This document shows, in pieces, positions 7,817 through 16,509 of a stretch of 64,000 nt of DNA. The DNA is from CAWVSB01 sp046710535 (lineage in GTDB: Bacteria > Pseudomonadota > Gammaproteobacteria > Pseudomonadales > CAWVSB01), in assembly GCA_046710535.1 (NCBI GenBank), contig JBKEHH010000001.1, positions 320,951 to 384,950 on the forward strand. Reading direction: 5' to 3'. Made by a program: the position numbers and the translations under genes. Below the pieces are notes generated by a model. That model was given only the letters and a program-made list of their open reading frames with translations, had not been told where the DNA came from and did no database searches. Within the stretch, counting starts at the first letter, position 1, and every line of letters begins with the position of its first letter.

Positions 7817-9709
7817 ATGCGTTTTGAGTCTGTCGAGCGTGCCGCCGACGCTATCATTGAACAAACCAATGACATTATTGTTTTGGGTATGCCGCTTGGT
7901 ATGGGTAAGCCAAATCCATTGGTTAATATTTTATATGCTAAGGCAAAGGCGAATAGTGAGCTATCGTTGACTATAGTTACTGCCTTGTCACTGGCAAAAC
8001 CGGCAGTCAGAGGTGTGTTACAGCAACGATTTTTGGCACCGTTTATTGAACGAGTTTATGCCGACTACGAAGAGCTTACCTATTTGCATGACACGAGAGC
8101 TGGGAAGCTCCCCGCTAATGTCACAGTGCATGAATTTTTCGTCCAACCCGCTAGCGAGCTAAACAACCCTTACACTCAACAAAATTATATTAATAGCAAT
8201 TACACTCATGCGGCTCGTGACATGAATGCTCGCGGTATTAATGTGGTCGCGCAAACCATCTCTAAGCGAACTCATAATGGTAGTGAGCAGTTAAGCCTTA
8301 GTTGTAATCCTGAGGTAACTTTAGACCTAATGCCACGATTAGCTAAGCGAAAACAAGCTGGTGAAACAATATTAGTGGTAGGGCAAACCCATAAAGATTT
8401 GCCGTTTATGGAAAATAGCGCCATCGTACCAGCGTGCCTGTTTGATATAGTTATTGATGACCCTAGCTATGACAGCCGTTTAATAAGCACGCCTAATATG
8501 CCGGTTGGTATGATTGAACATTTTATTGGCCTCGCTGCTAGCGCTTTAATTAAAGACGGTGGCACGCTACAGATTGGTATTGGAGCACTAGGTGATGCTG
8601 TAGCCAATGCAGTTTTACAGCGCCATACAAATAATGACCGCTATCAAAATCTACTTAAAGCGGCAGAGTTCACTGCAGAGAAGTTTCCGCTATTAGCAGA
8701 AGACGGTGGCAATGGCTTATTTGCCCAAGGTTTATATGGTTGCAGTGAGATGTTTACCTATGGCTTATTCGAGATGTTTAAAGCCGGTGTTCTAAAGCGT
8801 CAAGTAGTTGACCAAAAAGGGCGTAGTATTGCTATGCATGGTGGTTTCTTTTTAGGGCCAAATGCTTTTTACAAAGGTCTGCGTGAGTTGTCAGAAGAAG
8901 AGCGATCACAGATCGATATGACTAATATTAGCTTTGTAAACTCACTCTATGGTGATGAGGACTTGAAACGAAGCCATCGAGTCGACGCAAGATTTATCAA
9001 TACAGCTTTTTCAGTCACTTTAATGGGCGCTGGTATTGCTGATCAGTTAGAAGACTGTCGTGTACTTAGCGGAGTAGGCGGCCAGTATAATTTTGTCGCC
9101 CAAGCGCATGAGCTTGAAGGCGCTAGATCAATCTTGTTGGTGCGTGCTACGCGGGTTAAAGATGGTGAACTAAGTTCTAATATCCTGTGGAATTATGGTC
9201 ATACAACTATCCCAAGACATCTGCGTGATGTTGTAGTAACCGAATATGGTGTTGCCGATCTGCGTGGTAAAACAGATAGCGAGACTATTGGGGCTATGTT
9301 GAATATTAGCGATTCACGCTTTCAAGGCGAGCTAATGGAAAAAGCCAAGGCTCTGGGTAAATTGCCAGTAGACTATGAAATACCTATTCAATACACCAAT
9401 AATACTGCAGAGCGCTTAGGTAGTATTTATAAGCAATATGCTGATACTGAATACTTTAAAATGTTTCCACTAGGTAGTGACTTTACCGATGTCGAAGAAA
9501 TGTTATTACCGGCCCTTGATTGGCTTAAAAAGAATATGAAATTATCCAGCGCATTAGAAATCGCTAAAGCTAGCTTTATTGATGATGAAACACAGAAACA
9601 CTTTCAGCCACATTTAGAAAGAATGGGCTACGACAAAGCAGTAGCGGTAGAAGATAAACTTTACCGACAGTTGCTGTTAGTCGGTTTGATTAAAACAGCT
9701 AATAACTAG
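7817..9709 (+). CDS. Acetyl-CoA hydrolase/transferase family protein
   Basis: A 630-residue member of the acetyl-CoA hydrolase / 4-hydroxybutyrate CoA-transferase family. The glycine-rich GIGALGDAV loop and the catalytic-glutamate motif TEYGVADLRGK (E476) are present. The protein is longer than the usual 430-500 residues: it has extra N-terminal and central sequence (about 280-360) and a C-terminal extension of about 120 residues. It would move CoA between acyl-CoA and a free acid, or hydrolyse acyl-CoA. It follows the hydrolase after a 50-base gap and would activate acids freed by that enzyme. A transcript terminator follows at 9728-9757. Confidence 0.8.
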   Translation: MRFESVERAADAIIEQTNDIIVLGMPLGMGKPNPLVNILYAKAKANSELSLTIVTALSLAKPAVRGVLQQRFLAPFIERVYADYEELTYLHDTRAGKLPANVTVHEFFVQPASELNNPYTQQNYINSNYTHAARDMNARGINVVAQTISKRTHNGSEQLSLSCNPEVTLDLMPRLAKRKQAGETILVVGQTHKDLPFMENSAIVPACLFDIVIDDPSYDSRLISTPNMPVGMIEHFIGLAASALIKDGGTLQIGIGALGDAVANAVLQRHTNNDRYQNLLKAAEFTAEKFPLLAEDGGNGLFAQGLYGCSEMFTYGLFEMFKAGVLKRQVVDQKGRSIAMHGGFFLGPNAFYKGLRELSEEERSQIDMTNISFVNSLYGDEDLKRSHRVDARFINTAFSVTLMGAGIADQLEDCRVLSGVGGQYNFVAQAHELEGARSILLVRATRVKDGELSSNILWNYGHTTIPRHLRDVVVTEYGVADLRGKTDSETIGAMLNISDSRFQGELMEKAKALGKLPVDYEIPIQYTNNTAERLGSIYKQYADTEYFKMFPLGSDFTDVEEMLLPALDWLKKNMKLSSALEIAKASFIDDETQKHFQPHLERMGYDKAVAVEDKLYRQLLLVGLIKTANN

Positions 9710-9722
9710 AATACCTAAACGT

Positions 9723-9757
9723 AAAAAGCAGTAGACGGCGAACCGTCTACTGCTTTG
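9723..9757. terminator. Bidirectional terminator between CoA-transferase and csp
   Basis: A perfect 11-bp stem (GCAGTAGACGG at 9728-9738 with CCGTCTACTGC at 9743-9753) with a CGAA tetraloop. The five A bases at 9723-9727 give a T run on the minus strand, so it suits the cold-shock gene best. On the plus strand a shorter TTT follows. Confidence 0.8.
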
Positions 9758-9775
9758 CTTGGTATTCGCTGTAGT

Positions 9776-9982
9776 TTAAACAGGAACTACTTTATTTGCA
9801 CAAGGACCTTTTTGGCCTTGGCCAACTTCAAACTCAACGGCTTGACCGTCATTCAAAGTTGCAAATCCACCGCCTGCTTGGATTTCTGAATGGTGAACAA
9901 ATAAATCTTTGCCGCCATCTTCAGGTGAAATAAAACCGAAGCCTTTATCGGCATTGAACCATTTAACTGTACCTTTACTCAT
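9776..9982 (-). CDS. Cold-shock protein, CspA family
   Basis: A 68-residue single cold-shock domain starting MSKGTVKWFN, with RNP1 (KGFGFI) and RNP2 (DLFVHHSEI). It binds single-stranded nucleic acid and acts as an RNA chaperone or antiterminator. The length is standard. The start region is odd: ATGAGTAAAG occurs twice, at the gene start (9982-9973) and 13 bases upstream (9995-9986). The upstream copy opens a six-codon frame (M-S-K-E-D-E-stop, 9995-9975) that overlaps the csp start. No strong Shine-Dalgarno is seen. A structured leader precedes it. The cspD gene I recall between icd and clpS in Pseudomonas is absent there. Confidence 0.95.
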   Translation of the reverse strand: MSKGTVKWFNADKGFGFISPEDGGKDLFVHHSEIQAGGGFATLNDGQAVEFEVGQGQKGPCANKVVPV

Positions 9983-10130
9983 CTTCTTTACTCATATTGT
10001 TGGTGAAATATAAAAAATATATCCGAATTCACCGGTTCGGATATAACGTGAAACATTGCGCCGCCGCCTAATACATAAGCTGCTTCGTGCGGTTAGGAGG
10101 CATTGTAAACATTCTGCGTCTATTTGCACC
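9983..10130 (-). promoter_or_regulatory. Structured leader of the cold-shock gene with terminator-like hairpin
   Basis: Reading on the minus strand, an imperfect 9-bp stem (10101-10093 with 10071-10063, one mismatch) comes first. A perfect 10-bp stem (TATATCCGAA 10045-10036 with TTCGGATATA 10027-10018, 8-nt loop) follows, and directly after it are six T (10017-10012). A hairpin plus T run 30 bases before the start codon looks like an attenuator. Csp genes of this family often have long structured leaders, but attenuation here is inference. From 10131 to 10299 I see no gene or clear site. Confidence 0.5.
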
Positions 10131-10299
10131 CTTTTAGTTGTTCATACTGCCAATATTCCAACGAAATATGGATGTCAGCCCTACTAAAAGCCTCTGAAAC
10201 CCCTAAATTAGGTTACTTTGCGGCTTAAATTAGTATTGTTACCCGAATAAATAGTAAATTGCGTTTAGGCAGAACCCTGCTGATTTCGCCAAAAGTTGC

Positions 10300-10908
10300 T
10301 TATTTATCGCTCTTTTTCATCACCAGCATTGCGCCAAGAACAGTTAATGCCATTAGTAAGAATAAACCGACAAAGCCGACTATTTCGTTTATTGCTTTGA
10401 AAGGCGTCCATTGTAGGTAATGAATTTTATAGATTAGGTCGATCAGATCGGTGTCTTGACCGCGTTGACTAAGCTTTAGTCTATTCCAATCCAAAGTGAT
10501 TTGTACGCCAGTATTAGTAGTCGCAATATTATCGTTGATTTGAATGATATTGCCGTATCGAGCTTGGTTAACTGAAATAGCGTCTTGAATCAGCGCGCTT
10601 AATTGATCTGATGGTGGCAGCTCTTTTGCTTGCAAGGTGTAAGGAGCTAGATGTTTAGTGTCACCGTCATCAGTTACCAATAAATGAGTACCCAATATTG
10701 TTTTTACTAGCCGAATATCTTGCCACTGCTGTTCTGGCTCGATGGTCCAGCTTTTATCTATAGCGTAGGTCTTTATTACCAGAGGCTGGTAAGCGTCGTC
10801 ATAACCGGGTTTGATGAAAAAAACTACACCGGTTAGCGCCCAGCCCAATAATGGCAGCAACATAATGATGCCGAGAATTCGATGATATCGTTTAGTTGGC
10901 TGTGTCAT
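10300..10908 (-). CDS. PepSY-associated membrane protein
   Basis: A 202-residue protein with an N-terminal transmembrane helix (residues about 12-33, after RYHRILG), a periplasmic region of about 140 residues and a C-terminal helix (about 175-196) ending in KKSDK. The RxHRxxG start and the late IHYLQW...NEIVGFVGLFLL segment are typical of PepSY-TM proteins. Such proteins occur near iron uptake or redox systems, but no specific role is known for this one. Its first 17 bases overlap the end of the original roxA frame, so it was probably co-transcribed with purB and roxA. Confidence 0.7.
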   Translation of the reverse strand: MTQPTKRYHRILGIIMLLPLLGWALTGVVFFIKPGYDDAYQPLVIKTYAIDKSWTIEPEQQWQDIRLVKTILGTHLLVTDDGDTKHLAPYTLQAKELPPSDQLSALIQDAISVNQARYGNIIQINDNIATTNTGVQITLDWNRLKLSQRGQDTDLIDLIYKIHYLQWTPFKAINEIVGFVGLFLLMALTVLGAMLVMKKSDK

Positions 10909-11320
10909 CGCTAAGGTATAGGCAGTTTAAAGTGGCTAATTCTTTTACGCCCAGACTGACTTGGCTATTGCTAAAGTCTGGCTCGCTTATCCATCGATTT
11001 AAACAAATGTGCTCAACAAAAGCCTGCCATGCGCTCTCGGTTTGGCTGATAGTCTCGCCATTAACGAATAAGTGAGTGGCGTTACCTTCGAGTCTGTAGG
11101 CTAGACGGGTGTTCGGGTTAAAGTCTAAAGTTGAGCCTTGCTTTAGCAGCGTAACAACTTGTTCAGCTTGCTCATCATCTAAATAGCTTTGGCGTTCGTC
11201 TTTTGGTTCCGTGACATAGCGGCCAAACCACTCGGCTAGTAAATCATCGTTGTTAGCTAGCTGGTTAATAATGGTTTTTATTTCACTTAATGACTGCGCT
11301 GTTATCTCGCCAGGATTTTG
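10892..11320 (-). pseudogene. Detached C-terminal part of roxA, in frame after the amber codon
   Basis: Reading on from the TAG at 11323-11321 the frame stays open for 142 codons: QNPGEITAQSLSEIK, then AEWFGRYVTEPKDER, then LFVNGETIS and EHICLNRWIS, to TAA at 10894-10892. These segments parallel the YcfD C-terminal dimerisation and winged-helix region (compare EHPADI and QWFGEFIS in E. coli). No frameshift and no further stop is present, so the damage is either recent, a sequencing error, or suppressed. Confidence 0.8.
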
Positions 11321-12076
11321 CTAGCAGGCGCGGCCAATATCGCTATAACGCATACTTTCGTCTAGATGACTAATAACCTCATCGCTATAATTTACTAACA
11401 GTTCAGCTTGAGAGGGCGCACGAAAGCCCACCGAGTAAGTCATGCATGGCGTAACGGCCGTACCCCAATGAGCTAAGCCTGGCGGCACATACAACAAGTC
11501 GCCGGGGCTTAGAATCCAATCTTCGCTGGCTTTAAAATGCTTAAGTATTTTTACTTCATCATTAACGAGTAATTCAGTATTGCTGTCGCAGTTTTGCCCC
11601 AGCCGCCAGCGGCGTTGGCCAGCGCCTTGGATAAGAAACACATCGTATTGATCATAATGTGGTCCAACGCTGCCATTGGGTGCGGCAAAGCTAGTCATTA
11701 CATCGTCCATACGCCAATCAGGAATGAATCTAAAAGGCTGCTTTAATTGCTCTACTTCAGGCACCCATTGGTCAGTTGCCTGTACCAATAGTGTCCAATC
11801 TTGTTCGCCTAATTTAGTGAAGCTATCATCTTCAAATGGACCGGCAATAACATTCCATTCGTTAGTTGCACGTGAGCCAGTAATAACCCTTGATTCTATA
11901 TCTTGCTCACATGCCAAGCCTGCCAGTTCATCGGGTAGTAGCGGGTTTTCCCAATTGGGGAATGCATTGCGAACCAGTAGCGGCTTTTGTTGCCAGTACT
12001 CGCTAAGAAATTGCTGGGCGCTAATGCCGCCCAGAACTTCTAGTGGTGTGTTAGCTGATTTTACTGAGCTAGTCAT
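11321..12076 (-). CDS. roxA: Ribosomal-oxygenase RoxA-like cupin, truncated by amber codon
   Basis: This is the 251-residue N-terminal part of a JmjC/cupin 2-oxoglutarate oxygenase of the RoxA (YcfD) family, which hydroxylates an arginine of ribosomal protein L16 (uL16). The iron ligands are H140-x-D142 (GPHYDQYD) and H203 (GLAHWG), so the catalytic barrel is complete. E. coli YcfD has about 373 residues; here the frame ends at TAG (11323-11321) after YSDIGRAC. The next 142 codons continue in the same frame to a natural stop at 10892 and match the family's C-terminal domain. The lesion is therefore a single nonsense codon. The start lies 5 bases after purB. The product may be inactive, since the lost domain serves dimerisation. 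Confidence 0.88.
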   Translation of the reverse strand: MTSSVKSANTPLEVLGGISAQQFLSEYWQQKPLLVRNAFPNWENPLLPDELAGLACEQDIESRVITGSRATNEWNVIAGPFEDDSFTKLGEQDWTLLVQATDQWVPEVEQLKQPFRFIPDWRMDDVMTSFAAPNGSVGPHYDQYDVFLIQGAGQRRWRLGQNCDSNTELLVNDEVKILKHFKASEDWILSPGDLLYVPPGLAHWGTAVTPCMTYSVGFRAPSQAELLVNYSDEVISHLDESMRYSDIGRAC

Positions 12077-12081
12077 CTGGT

Positions 12082-13449
12082 TTAGATATCTTTTGCTTGT
12101 TGCTCAGCGTTACCAATATAGTTGGCTGGCGTTAAACCTCGCATCAACTGTTTGGCTTCTTCTGGTACATCTAAGGCTTCCACAAAGTCGCTCATAACCT
12201 GCGCCGTTACATGTTGGCCACGGGTTAGCTCTTTGAGCTTTTCGTATGGGTTAGCGACATTGTAGCGGCGCATAATAGTTTGAATTGGCTCGGCCATTAC
12301 TTCCCATGCGTTGTTTAAGTCTTCATCAAGGCGATCGCTGCGCAACTCTAATTTACCAAGACCTTTCAGCGTTGCTTCATAGGCGATAAGACTATAACCA
12401 AAGCCAACGCCCATATTACGTAAAACGGTGGAGTCGGTTAGGTCGCGTTGCCAGCGAGACACTGGCAGTTTGGCGGCTAAATGATTCATTACAGCATTGG
12501 CGATTCCAAGGTTACCCTCAGAGTTTTCAAAGTCGATTGGGTTTACTTTATGCGGCATTGTAGATGAGCCAATTTCACCAGCAACCAAACTCTGTTTAAA
12601 GTAACCCATAGAAATGTAACCCCAAATATCGCGATTCAAATCGATCAATATAGTGTTAAATCGGGCAATAGCATCGAATAGTTCGGCAATGTAATCATGC
12701 GGCTCTATTTGGGTGGTGTAAGGATTCCAAACTAAACCTAGGCTGGTAACAAATTTTTGTGCATTGGCTTGCCAATTAATATCCGGGTAAGCCGACAGAT
12801 GTGCATTGTAATTGCCCACCGCACCATTGATTTTACCCATTAACGGCACTGCCGAGATCTGGTCTAGCTGACGCTCTAAGCGATGAACGACGTTAGCGAA
12901 TTCTTTACCCAAAGTAGTAGGGCTGGCGGTTTGTCCATGGGTGCGTGACAACATCGGTTGGTCAGCAAAGTCATGGGCTTGTTCGCGTAACTTGGCGACT
13001 AAGCGTTTAGCTATTGGCAGCAAAACGTCTTGGCGGCCCTGTTGCAACATTAAGGCATGAGACAAGTTGTTTATATCTTCAGAGGTGCAAGCAAAATGCA
13101 CAAACTCGTTAATAGCGTGCAGCTCTTCATTGTCGGCAAACTGTTCTTTAATAAAGTATTCAACCGCTTTTACATCATGATTGGTCGTCGCTTCAATTTC
13201 TTTAATGCGCAAGGCGTCTGTTTCACAAAAGTTGTCACTGATCTCATTTAAGCGGGCAACAGATTCTGCAGAGAAAGGGCCTACTTCAGTAATTTCAGAC
13301 TTTTCAGCAAGGGCGAGTAACCATTTAACTTCAACATGTACACGGGCTTTGATAAGACCGTATTCACTAAATACTGGTCGTAGGCTAGCTGTTTTGCTGC
13401 CGTAGCGACCATCGATAGGTGATACGGCTGAAAGCGCTGATAAATCCAT
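12082..13449 (-). CDS. purB: Adenylosuccinate lyase
   Basis: A 455-residue member of the fumarase/aspartase superfamily. It carries the signature SSTMPHKVNPIDFEN and the catalytic-histidine regions TTNHDVKAVEY and SRTHGQTASPTTLGKE. The enzyme cleaves SAICAR to AICAR and adenylosuccinate to AMP, releasing fumarate (purine synthesis). The length equals E. coli PurB (456). The start MDLSALSAVSPIDGRYG is the family's usual start. It is followed by the roxA-like gene and preceded by hflD after a 91-base gap. Confidence 0.97.
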   Translation of the reverse strand: MDLSALSAVSPIDGRYGSKTASLRPVFSEYGLIKARVHVEVKWLLALAEKSEITEVGPFSAESVARLNEISDNFCETDALRIKEIEATTNHDVKAVEYFIKEQFADNEELHAINEFVHFACTSEDINNLSHALMLQQGRQDVLLPIAKRLVAKLREQAHDFADQPMLSRTHGQTASPTTLGKEFANVVHRLERQLDQISAVPLMGKINGAVGNYNAHLSAYPDINWQANAQKFVTSLGLVWNPYTTQIEPHDYIAELFDAIARFNTILIDLNRDIWGYISMGYFKQSLVAGEIGSSTMPHKVNPIDFENSEGNLGIANAVMNHLAAKLPVSRWQRDLTDSTVLRNMGVGFGYSLIAYEATLKGLGKLELRSDRLDEDLNNAWEVMAEPIQTIMRRYNVANPYEKLKELTRGQHVTAQVMSDFVEALDVPEEAKQLMRGLTPANYIGNAEQQAKDI

Positions 13450-13540
13450 TGCAGTGAGGTCTCGACTGAGTTATTAAAAAGAGTCAGGATTATACATCAC
13501 CGTGTGCCTATAGGGCAGGCGCTAGACTAGGTTTTTAGCC

Positions 13541-14188
13541 TTAATTTTCTAGCAATTGATTTATGGTTTGTTTGATGTTGGCGCGCTGAAATAACAAACG
13601 CCAGCGTTTGCCACCAACTTGCTTCCATAAAGTCGCTGCACGAATGCCGGTAAGTAGTAAGGCGCGTATTTGATCGGCGTTTTCTGTTTTTTGCAGCATG
13701 TCGGCATCGCCAATCACATTGATGCGAAAACCTAGGGTGCCGATAGTGTCTTGATAAATACTGGCAAGATTGGCGTTTAAGCTGTAGCTGTTCTCAGGCA
13801 TTAACTCACTGCCGCGCTGGGCGTGTTTTAGGCGACTAGTAAGCACATCTAAAATACCCGGGTGTTTAGCAAGGCGAGCTTGAAGATTAAGTATATTCAT
13901 CATGTAACGCAGCATAGTTTGAGTATGCCTATCGGGTGAGGCGCTAAATACCTCCCGCAATGCATCTAAGCCTGTCTCAAGCTCTTTCGCAGAGCCATAA
14001 ATGCTTTCAGTGCTGGCGGAGTCAAAGGTGAATAAGCTGTTGATTAAAGTCGCTGTATCATCTTTGTTGGCAAAACCCTTGGTTGCAATGTTATGCACCA
14101 GTGCTGCGCTTTGTGCGATAGCCGCTAAGGCAATCGTTTGATCAGTAATACTATGAGCCAACGCGTTTCTCCATGGTCGGTAGGCCAA
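13541..14188 (-). CDS. hflD: HflD-family protein
   Basis: A mostly helical protein similar along its length to HflD, with DQTIALAAIAQSAALVHNIA at the N-terminus and GIRAATLWKQVGGKRWRLLFQR near the C-terminus. In E. coli HflD affects lambda lysogeny by binding CII; its housekeeping role is unclear. It sits directly after mnmA, as in other gammaproteobacteria. The 14188 ATG overlaps mnmA by 38 bases. Family alignment suggests the real start is the TTG at 14161, where the protein would begin L-A-H-S-I-T-D-Q, overlapping only the mnmA end. Confidence 0.88.
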   Translation of the reverse strand: MAYRPWRNALAHSITDQTIALAAIAQSAALVHNIATKGFANKDDTATLINSLFTFDSASTESIYGSAKELETGLDALREVFSASPDRHTQTMLRYMMNILNLQARLAKHPGILDVLTSRLKHAQRGSELMPENSYSLNANLASIYQDTIGTLGFRINVIGDADMLQKTENADQIRALLLTGIRAATLWKQVGGKRWRLLFQRANIKQTINQLLEN

Positions 14189-15287
14189 TAGCTGAGGTAT
14201 GGGTTGTCTCTATAATACCGCCGCCAATGCAGATGTCGTTTTGATAAAACACCACTGACTGGCCGGGTGTTACTGCCCGCTGGTTGGTAGTAAAGCCCAC
14301 TTCAAAGCCGGTTTCAGTTTTGAGTAATACGCATTGCTGGTCGGCTTGGCGATAACGAGTTTTTGCCATCAAAGCCACAGGCGTCGATGGCGCGCAGCCA
14401 GCAACCCAATAGGTCTGTGAAAACTCAAGTTTATTAGTGAATAACGACTGATGATTATTGCCCTGAGTTACCACCAGTACATTGCGATCTAGGTCTTTCG
14501 CTGCCACATACCATGCCGCTTGCGCAGCTCCATTAACGCCGCCAATACCGAGGCCTTGGCGTTGCCCTAAGGTGTGGTACATCAGCCCTTGATGACTGCC
14601 AACTTCAGCGCCATCTATAGTTTCTATTATGCCCGGTTGAGCGGGCAGATATTGACATAAAAAGTCCTTAAAACGGCGCTCACCAATAAAACAAATACCG
14701 GTACTGTCTTTTTTGTTGTGCGTAATTAAGTCGTGCTTAGCGGCCAGTTCCCGCACCGCCGGCTTTTCCATTTCACCGATGGGGAATAACGTTTTTGCCA
14801 GTTCTTCATGACCAACAGCATGTAAAAAGTAGCTCTGATCTTTGTTAGTGTCTAAGCCTCGTAGCAACACCGCTTTACCATCAACTACTTTGGTACGGGC
14901 GTAATGGCCGGTGGCGATATAGTCAGCGCCCAGCGTTAAGGCATAATCTAAAAAGGCTTTAAATTTAATTTCGCGATTACATAAAACATCGGGATTCGGC
15001 GTGCGACCAGCTTTGTATTCGGCCAAAAAGTGTTCAAATACGTTATCCCAATACTCGGCAGCGAAATTAGCTTGGTGTAGCTGAATGCCTAGCTTGTCAG
15101 CCACTGCCTGCGCATCGGCTAGATCGGCAATAGCAGTGCAATATTCGCTACCATCGTCTTCGTCCCAGTTCTTCATGAACAGGCCTTCGACCTGATAGCC
15201 TTGTTGTTGCAGCAATAACGCAGTGACCGACGAATCAACGCCACCGGACATTCCTACGATTACTTTTGTGGTTGATTTATCTGTCAT
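14151..15287 (-). CDS. mnmA: tRNA-specific 2-thiouridylase MnmA
   Basis: A 378-residue enzyme that thiolates U34 of tRNA for Lys, Glu and Gln, using sulfur passed from IscS through TusE. The PP-loop motif GMSGGVDSSV is at residues 13-22. The catalytic cysteines lie in the family motifs VLCNREIKF and TGICFIGER. The start overlaps the nudJ stop by one base, and hflD follows, giving the conserved nudJ-mnmA-hflD-purB run. Confidence 0.97.
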   Translation of the reverse strand: MTDKSTTKVIVGMSGGVDSSVTALLLQQQGYQVEGLFMKNWDEDDGSEYCTAIADLADAQAVADKLGIQLHQANFAAEYWDNVFEHFLAEYKAGRTPNPDVLCNREIKFKAFLDYALTLGADYIATGHYARTKVVDGKAVLLRGLDTNKDQSYFLHAVGHEELAKTLFPIGEMEKPAVRELAAKHDLITHNKKDSTGICFIGERRFKDFLCQYLPAQPGIIETIDGAEVGSHQGLMYHTLGQRQGLGIGGVNGAAQAAWYVAAKDLDRNVLVVTQGNNHQSLFTNKLEFSQTYWVAGCAPSTPVALMAKTRYRQADQQCVLLKTETGFEVGFTTNQRAVTPGQSVVFYQNDICIGGGIIETTHTSAIGLPTMEKRVGS

Positions 15288-15742
15288 TACGGTGCTCTAA
15301 AAATAAGCTCAAGCGGGTAGCGTGCGCCTTTAATATATTGCTCAACAGTAGCGATTACCAATGGCGAGCGCATTCTATCACTAGCAGCACGCATTTCATC
15401 TAATGTTAACCAAACGGCTTGAATAATGCCTTTATCTAGCGCTTGATCTTCATTGTGCCGCACTGGGCTGGCAAAAAACGTGGTGCGGCTATAGGTGACG
15501 CCATTGCTTGGGGCAGTATACAAAGACAGGCCAACCACGCCTCTCAGGGCTATGTCCCAACCGGTCTCTTCGAGAGTTTCGCGAATAGCCGCTTGCTCTA
15601 ATGATTCATTCGCGTCTAAATGTCCTGCGGGTTGGTTGTATACCGCTTTGCCGTCTGCCAGCTCTTCCACTAATAAAAACTTACCGCCATTTTCGATTAC
15701 GGTCGCAACTGTTACATGAGGAATAAAATCGTTATATTTCAA
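15287..15742 (-). CDS. nudJ: Nudix phosphatase NudJ
   Basis: A 151-residue Nudix protein. The Nudix box G-x5-E-x7-REx2EExGW is seen as GHLDANESLEQAAIRETLEE followed by TGWD. The start (HVTVATVIENGGKFLLVEE) and the RYPLELI tail match NudJ (YmfB), which hydrolyses thiamine pyrophosphate precursors and nucleotide di- and triphosphates. Its stop overlaps the mnmA start, implying translational coupling. Confidence 0.92.
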   Translation of the reverse strand: MKYNDFIPHVTVATVIENGGKFLLVEELADGKAVYNQPAGHLDANESLEQAAIRETLEETGWDIALRGVVGLSLYTAPSNGVTYSRTTFFASPVRHNEDQALDKGIIQAVWLTLDEMRAASDRMRSPLVIATVEQYIKGARYPLELIFRAP

Positions 15743-15791
15743 TTATTTATCTCGACTTAGTGATGTTGATTCTAGATTTAAATAATTCTGT

Positions 15792-16412
15792 TTAAGTAGC
15801 TTTGCCACGGTTGTTGTGTCTTTGCTTTATAGCCTTATATAGGCTCTTTGGGCTTTCTTCAAGCTTAGGTGATGCCACAGATAGCTCTTTATATTTACCG
15901 AGCGGGATGTCAGCAACACTCCAGTCGCCAATACTATGCCGCACTAGGCGCAGGGTAGGGAAGCCAACTGCGGCGGTCATTCGTCTAACCTGACGATTAC
16001 GTCCCTCAGTTATAGTTAGCTCTAGCCATGATGTGGGTAAGCTTTTACGGTATCTAACCGGTGGTTCTCTATCCCATAACTTGGGCTCAACAATTGTCTT
16101 TGCCTGAGCCGGTTTGGTGATGCCGTCTTTTAATTTAACGCCTGCTATTAATTGGTTAATCGCGGCCGCGTTAATTTCACCATCAACTTGCACCCAGTAT
16201 GTTTTCGGCTTATTAAATTTGGGGTTACTGATTTGGGCTTGCAGAGTTCCGTCATCGGTCAGCAGCACCAAACCTTCTGAATCCCGGTCTAGCCTTCCAG
16301 CCGGGTAAACCGCTTTAATCGTTATAAAATCAGCAAGCGTGCGGCGGTTATCGCCATCGGTAAATTGCGTCAGCACATCAAAGGGTTTGTTAAATAAGAT
16401 GAGGCGGCTCAT
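15792..16412 (-). CDS. rluE: 23S rRNA pseudouridine synthase RluE
   Basis: A 206-residue RsuA/RluE-type pseudouridine synthase. It starts SRLILFNKPFDVLTQFTD as RluE does. The catalytic aspartate is in AGRLDRDSEGL, and the RNRQVRRMTAAVGFPTLRL segment is conserved. RluE modifies U2457 of 23S rRNA in E. coli. No N-terminal S4 domain is present, as is normal for RluE. It is divergent from icd (97 bases between the starts) and upstream of nudJ on the same strand. Confidence 0.93.
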   Translation of the reverse strand: MSRLILFNKPFDVLTQFTDGDNRRTLADFITIKAVYPAGRLDRDSEGLVLLTDDGTLQAQISNPKFNKPKTYWVQVDGEINAAAINQLIAGVKLKDGITKPAQAKTIVEPKLWDREPPVRYRKSLPTSWLELTITEGRNRQVRRMTAAVGFPTLRLVRHSIGDWSVADIPLGKYKELSVASPKLEESPKSLYKAIKQRHNNRGKAT

Positions 16413-16509
16413 AGCAAACGGTTAACTCTGGTTATTTTGATTTCGATGATACCGATACAGCAAAAATTGTTATATTCTGATGGGCCACCGTCAAGTAGAA
16501 GGATTCATT

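Noticed and set aside
11321..11323. TAG in roxA read as a recoded sense codon across the genome
   Set aside because: Many intact genes here end with TAG, including icd and clpA, so TAG is used as a normal stop.
16480..16509. Earlier ATG start for icd
   Set aside because: No ribosome site before it, and the extra ten residues are not seen in Icd proteins; AGAAGG supports 16510.
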